Assembly (NCBI GenBank): GCA_025201845.1
Contig: MU603983.1
Span: 1 to 64,000, forward strand
From: Martensiomyces pterosporus
Taxonomy: Eukaryota; Kickxellomycota; Kickxellomycetes; Kickxellales; Kickxellaceae
DNA length: 64,000 bases
Direction of reading: 5' to 3'
The stretch's first letter is position 1. The number at the start of each line of letters is the position of its first letter. The translations under genes were made by a program, and so were the position numbers. Shown one piece after another: positions 59,687 through 64,000 of the stretch. Under the pieces are notes generated by a model. It saw only the letters and a program-made list of their open reading frames with translations. It did not search any database and was not told the DNA's origin.

Positions 59687-60802
59687 ATGTTCCGCTCTCT
59701 TGCTCTGAACCCACTTTCCCGCAAGGCCCCCGCCTCTCTGCTCGCCTCGAGCACAATGATGCGCGCCTCCGCTGCGATCCGCTTTGGTATGTATCTGCAG
59801 CCATACTCAGCTAAACCGGCAGTGGCGTTGCAGATGGGCGCCCTAGCAAGAGGAACCCAGCAGCACTCAGTGCTGCTATTGCTGTCTGCAGCATCGCTCT
59901 TATATGTGCCGGCCCTTCCTTCAAAAATGCATTCCTGTGTACCTGTGCATGCGAACTAACCCGTATTCATTCGACGCCTTGCCAAAATGCTCTCCGACAC
60001 TCACCTAGTATCCACCGAGGCGCCTGCCTACAACATGATCAAGACTGAGGTCCAGGGTCGTGTGGCCATCATTACGCTCAACCGCCCCAAGGCTCTGAAC
60101 GCTCTATGCAACGAGCTCTTCCATGAAATCAACGACGCCCTTGCCCGCCTCGACAACGACGACGGAATCGGCGCCATTGTCCTCACTGGCAGCGAGCGCG
60201 CATTTGCTGCTGGCGCAGACATCAAAGAGATGAAGGACACCGAGTACGTCAACAACTACAAGACCAACTTCCTTGGCCACTGGGCCGACCAGATCAACAA
60301 GCAGCGCAAGCCTGTGCTTGCCGCTGTCAACGGCTACGCCCTCGGCGGCGGATGTGAGCTTGCGATGATGTGCGACATTATCTATGCCGGCGAGAAGGCA
60401 GTCTTTGGTCAGCCCGAAATCAACCTTGGCACCATTCCTGGCGCTGGTGGAAGCCAGAGACTGACTCGCGCTGTGGGCAAGTCGAAGGCGATGGAGATGA
60501 TCCTGACTGGTACCGTGAACCTGGATGCCCAGGAGGCCAAGGCCTATGGCCTGGTGAGCGCTGTTTTCCCTCCCGAGAAGCTCCTTGAGGAGACCATCAA
60601 GACTGCTGCCAAGATCGCCTCGAAGGGCGCCATCTCTGTCCAGATGGCCAAGGAGGCTGTCAACCAGGCATACGAGCTGAACCTGAGCTCCGGCCTGCTC
60701 TATGAGCGCCGTCTCTTCCAGGGCACTTTTGCCACGAAGGACCAGAAGGAAGGCATGGCTGCGTTTGCCGAGAAGCGCAAGCCCAACTTCACCCACGAGT
60801 AG
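59687..60802 (+). CDS. ECHS1: mitochondrial short-chain enoyl-CoA hydratase
   Basis: Exon 1 is 59687-59786 and exon 2 is 60009-60802. The 222-nt intron has a GTATGT donor, an ACTAAC branch-like site at about 59955 and a CCTAG acceptor, phase 1. The 297-residue product starts with an Arg/Ser/Ala-rich presequence ([20 protein letters not shown]), which exon 1 supplies. The crotonase core is complete: [31 protein letters not shown] (oxyanion hole), [17 protein letters not shown] and [19 protein letters not shown]. The two catalytic glutamates fall at residues 150 and 170, the same spacing as in rat ECHS1 (144 and 164). It hydrates 2-trans-enoyl-CoA in mitochondrial beta-oxidation. Confidence 0.96.
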
Positions 60803-61053
60803 AATAGCACTTTTTGTCCGTTTGCAAAGCCACTCGCTTTACCAACAAAGCAGCAGCTCTCCGGAAATGCGGATAGCGCGCTCTTGATGCCGACAAATAA
60901 CGCTACTGCCCAGGCTGCTTCGCACATGTCCCCCACCTCGCATGCATTCACACACCAAAAACAGCCGCACTAAAAGAAAGCTCCACAGAGGATGTCCGCG
61001 ATGCACGAGCATATATGGCATACGCAGCTCCTGAGGACAGAAGCAGCAAAAAG

Positions 61054-61136
61054 TGAGCAGAGTGGGATTCGAACCCACGCCAACATAGTTGACTGCGACC
61101 TGAACGCAGCGCCTTAGACCACTCGGCCATCTGCCC
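61054..61136 (-). tRNA. tRNA-Leu (anticodon CAG), second copy
   Basis: 83 nt and identical to the copy at 24643-24725 except for one D-loop base (GAGTGG instead of GAGCGG). Same acceptor arm, CAG anticodon loop, long variable arm and discriminator A. On its own strand it is followed by a five-T run, and the flank matches the first copy for a few more bases (CTTTTT, then CTGC after one differing base). Confidence 0.95.
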
Positions 61137-61314
61137 CCTGATGATCGGCCAGCGCCGGCATCTTATCAATTCTGGTTTCCTCAGCTGAAACAATGCGCTT
61201 TTGACACTGCGCATCAGTGCTTCTTTCTCCAGACTGGCAGCCGCTTGGCAGAATATATTGGATCAGGAAATGGAAATGAGAGGAAAGATACGGAAAGTAG
61301 CTAGTAATTAGTGC

Positions 61315-63990
61315 TCAGAACAGGCTGCCCCACCGCCCAAATCGACGCTTGCCTGCAGACGCAGCAACGTTGGCTGAGCGCTGCTTTGCTGCGGACGATG
61401 CCTGGCGAGACCCGTTGTCCATCGAGAGCGACCTCATCTGCTCAAACATTGCAACCTGCTCCTCGACCTTTGTGTGGTTCGCTGCTGCTGCCTCTGTTGC
61501 TTGTTTGCTGCTGCTGCTCTCGTTCCTGGATCTACCGAAAAGCCGCCTCGACCGCTTGGCGCTGACGTTGATGTTGGCATCCGAATCGTAAGTACGGGGC
61601 TGGTCGCGATTGCTTGCAGCTAGGCGTGCCAGGTAGTTGTCTGCCGAGTGGCGGGGTGGGTTGTCTGCCGTTGCAGATGGCTCTGACCTTGAGCGGGCAA
61701 TTGCGGACAGCGGGATGTCATCGCCGTCAATATTGCTGTCGTCGTCACCCTCGCTGCTGCGGTTGATATTGATCCTGCTTCCAGCAGCGCTGTCCTTGTC
61801 AGAGTAGCGAATGTACATGCCACCTTCCTTGCTGGTGGTCACCTCAAAGCTGGAGATCGAAAAGTTCTGGATCACGCTGCCGAAATTGAACTCCTGGCTG
61901 CTGTCCAAATCCGGCCCCCCTGGAACATCGAAATCGCGGCGGGACGAAGAGATCTTGCGAGGAGCACTGGCTGCCGGCTTGCCACCTGGTATGACATCGC
62001 CGAGAGGCCTCTGCTCCTGCTCGTGCAGCTCTAGCGATGCTGGGGCTTCCGCCTTTAGCTCACCCTGCGGCTTTGGTTCTTCGATTGGTCTAGCCTTGTG
62101 GTATCTCCCACTCACCCTGGGGACTCTGTTCTGTTCAGAACCAGGACTATTGCTCGGCTTTGGGCGAGAGAACGATGGAGGCTGGATCACCTTCACACTG
62201 GACGCCTGTGTAAGCACAGGCACTGCCCCACTGCGTGGGATGCTGTTTCCGACAGGAAGAGACGGGTTGGGCATGTTGTAGTGGCCCAGCAAAGCGCGGC
62301 GAGCTTCTGCCATATGGTCAACCGCTTGCTCTTTCGAAGGAGTAGCTGCAGGTGGCGCCGGCGGAGCATTTGCCTGGCTACTAACAGCAGATGCAGTCTG
62401 CTTAGTAGGGTTTCTGGATAGCTTGGCTGATGGCGGTGCTTGGAGCGGCTGGTGACCAGACGCAAGCACATTTGGTGCGAGCGGCATCGATGGCTTGGCT
62501 GCCTTCCTCATCCTTTCTTCGCGCTCGGCCTCGCGGTCGCGCAAGGGCTGTGTCTCGATCCGGTGCTTCTTTGGTCTGTGCTTACGACCCCGTGCACCGT
62601 CTGGAGAAATGCTACGGCTGGATGTTGCGCTCGACTGTTTGCTGCTTGAACCAGCAGTGGAACTCACACTTGCCTCTCGGTGTGAAGCAGAGACAGAAGG
62701 CGGACCTCCATGAGGCATCTGGTACCGCACATGGCTATAGGCATTTCCACTGTCGAAGGCATCGTCGCTAGGGTAGCTGCCAACATGAGGTGCCGATCCG
62801 TTCGTGCTGGCAGCCATGCGCTGCCCAGGAGACGCGCTGCTCATATCCTTTAGGCTGACGGATGCGTTGCTGCTGTCGTTGTCAGAGTCAACGCCATCTT
62901 CGCGCTCAAAGTCATCCTCTGTCATTGAGTTGCGCGTGTTAAAAACAACCGACACAGTCTCATGGAACCTGACACGGCGCTTGGAGGAGGACTGACTGCC
63001 AGTAGCCGACAAGTCGCTGGAGGCGTCGCTGCTGCTAGTGCGCACAGCTGTGCCATCATCGTCAGCTAACACAGACTGCGAGGTGCTACGGGACACGGTT
63101 CTGCTAGTAATGCCTGCATCTACCGAGTCCGTTTTGGCTGGTTGGCTGCTTGCCTCCTTGGCCATAAGCACCTTGTCGTAGGAAAGGTCTGAGCTACCTG
63201 TACTCTGGCAGTCCTCGCTGCTTGCATCGCTGGATAGCAAACTGCTATCGCTGGCCTCATCGCTACTATCGCTTAAGTAAGGATTCTTTGTGCTTTTGGG
63301 CAGGCTTGCTAGCTTTACAGGATAGGCGGCTGCTGGTGCTGGCTGATCGGTGGGCAGCAGAGGCTGCTGCTGGTGTTGAAGTGGAGGAGGAAGAGGGTGG
63401 TTGTGGTTGTGATGTGGGGTAGTGTGGCCACTCGGCGCTCCAGCTGGGATAGATGCCGAGTGGTACATGTTGGCTGCACTTACTTGTGAGTATCCACTCA
63501 CTGCTGTGCCGCCATATGGCTGTCCGGCCGGATAAGCGCCGGCATTTGCCGTGCCAGATGCCGGTAGCTGATGCTGCTGCTGCTGCTGGGGCGGCAGCAT
63601 CGGAGGCACATGTCCGGCCTGGAAGTATGCGGTGTTTCCAGGATACTGGCTGTCTGGGGCATAGCTGATATTGGGCATGGATGCGTTTGCGTTCGCATTT
63701 GAATAAAGAGTATTTGAGGGGCCGCTGCCATGCGCGCCAGGATGACCCTGGTGGGAAACCGATGGTTGGATGGGGGCATGCATGTAGTTTCGGCTGATGG
63801 TGCCATTGCTGGCATAGAGAGTGGGGTTTTGCGCATATGCAGGCTGGCTCGAGCTGTTCAGGTCGTACCCGCTAGCGTTGTTGTGGCCACCCACAATACC
63901 CATGGCGTTTGCAGACTCTCGTTGCCAGCGGCTGATGCTCTTGGGTCCTGCTGCTGCGCCAGGGTACTGCTTGCGGTGGCGCTCCTTCAT
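61315..63990 (-). CDS. large Ser-rich protein of unknown function, possibly 5'-truncated
   Basis: 891 residues if the ATG at 63990 is the start (MKERHRKQYPGAAAGPKSIS). The frame is still open to the window edge (FER before that Met), so the true start may lie outside. The N-terminal third is Gln/His/Pro/Tyr-rich, and the middle is Ser/Asp-rich with many possible phosphorylation sites. One ordered-looking motif, KRRVRFHETVSVVFNTRNSM, contains an RVRF sequence of the PP1-docking type (RVxF). The C-terminus has a short predicted helix (VEEQVAMFEQMRSLSM) and ends GKRRFGRWGSLF. No catalytic domain is seen. A signalling or cell-polarity scaffold is possible but is only a guess. Confidence 0.7.
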   Translation of the reverse strand: MKERHRKQYPGAAAGPKSISRWQRESANAMGIVGGHNNASGYDLNSSSQPAYAQNPTLYASNGTISRNYMHAPIQPSVSHQGHPGAHGSGPSNTLYSNANANASMPNISYAPDSQYPGNTAYFQAGHVPPMLPPQQQQQHQLPASGTANAGAYPAGQPYGGTAVSGYSQVSAANMYHSASIPAGAPSGHTTPHHNHNHPLPPPLQHQQQPLLPTDQPAPAAAYPVKLASLPKSTKNPYLSDSSDEASDSSLLSSDASSEDCQSTGSSDLSYDKVLMAKEASSQPAKTDSVDAGITSRTVSRSTSQSVLADDDGTAVRTSSSDASSDLSATGSQSSSKRRVRFHETVSVVFNTRNSMTEDDFEREDGVDSDNDSSNASVSLKDMSSASPGQRMAASTNGSAPHVGSYPSDDAFDSGNAYSHVRYQMPHGGPPSVSASHREASVSSTAGSSSKQSSATSSRSISPDGARGRKHRPKKHRIETQPLRDREAEREERMRKAAKPSMPLAPNVLASGHQPLQAPPSAKLSRNPTKQTASAVSSQANAPPAPPAATPSKEQAVDHMAEARRALLGHYNMPNPSLPVGNSIPRSGAVPVLTQASSVKVIQPPSFSRPKPSNSPGSEQNRVPRVSGRYHKARPIEEPKPQGELKAEAPASLELHEQEQRPLGDVIPGGKPAASAPRKISSSRRDFDVPGGPDLDSSQEFNFGSVIQNFSISSFEVTTSKEGGMYIRYSDKDSAAGSRININRSSEGDDDSNIDGDDIPLSAIARSRSEPSATADNPPRHSADNYLARLAASNRDQPRTYDSDANINVSAKRSRRLFGRSRNESSSSKQATEAAAANHTKVEEQVAMFEQMRSLSMDNGSRQASSAAKQRSANVAASAGKRRFGRWGSLF

Positions 63991-64000
63991 TCTCTCGAAT

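Overview
The window looks like nuclear DNA of an early-diverging filamentous fungus. The Kickxellales (Zoopagomycota) are my best guess, but this is inference and not a species call. Supporting points are a fungal gene set (Zn2Cys6 and CYS3-type bZIP regulators, GPI-anchored wall or surface proteins, a Hos4-like ankyrin protein), few and mostly short GT-AG introns with CTAAC-like branch sites near the 5' ends of housekeeping genes, an F-box/LRR-like gene beside a decayed paralogue, and an Integrator subunit 6 homologue, which budding and fission yeast lack. There is no prophage, plasmid, transposon, CRISPR or bacterial operon structure. Genes are monocistronic on both strands.

Layout. 1-8.3 kb: the 3' end of an unidentified gene, a two-exon coiled-coil gene, an intergenic stretch with a perfect 115-bp tandem duplication, a Zn2Cys6 transcription factor (minus), and a 3-kb gap that reads as non-coding. 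8.3-15.4 kb: ELP2 (Elongator), SYS1 (Golgi), an F-box-like protein, and the remnant of a second copy of it. 15.4-18.7 kb (minus): the catalytic subunit of mitochondrial NAD-isocitrate dehydrogenase and a CYS3-like bZIP factor. 18.7-26.5 kb: a mostly empty region, then a two-exon universal-stress-protein gene, a GPI-anchored protein, tRNA-Leu(CAG), and an MDR-family NADP oxidoreductase. 26.5-42.4 kb: four large minus-strand genes (Hos4-like ankyrin protein, RING protein, TACC-like coiled-coil protein, AP-3 delta) and a second small GPI-anchored protein. 42.8-49.3 kb: ATP synthase OSCP (three exons) diverges from TFIIH p34/TFB4, which is followed by INTS6. 51.2-55.0 kb: an atypical protein kinase with a His-rich N-terminus. 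55.3-60.8 kb: eIF3b, ribosomal protein eL24 (minus, start codon in a tiny separate exon) and mitochondrial enoyl-CoA hydratase. 61-64 kb (minus): a second tRNA-Leu(CAG) and a long Ser-rich protein that may run off the right edge.

Functional themes are inferred from single genes, not from clustering. They are translation (eIF3b, eL24, two tRNA-Leu, Elongator for tRNA wobble modification), transcription (TFIIH, Integrator, Set3C-like, two DNA-binding factors), mitochondrial metabolism (IDH, OSCP, ECHS) and Golgi/vacuole traffic (SYS1, AP-3). Three nuclear genes for mitochondrial proteins share one architecture: the targeting presequence, or its start, sits on a small first exon. I found no cluster that forms a new multi-gene system. 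The most unusual items are the fungal INTS6, the divergent kinase, the decayed F-box paralogue, two perfect tandem duplications and the split-start eL24 gene.
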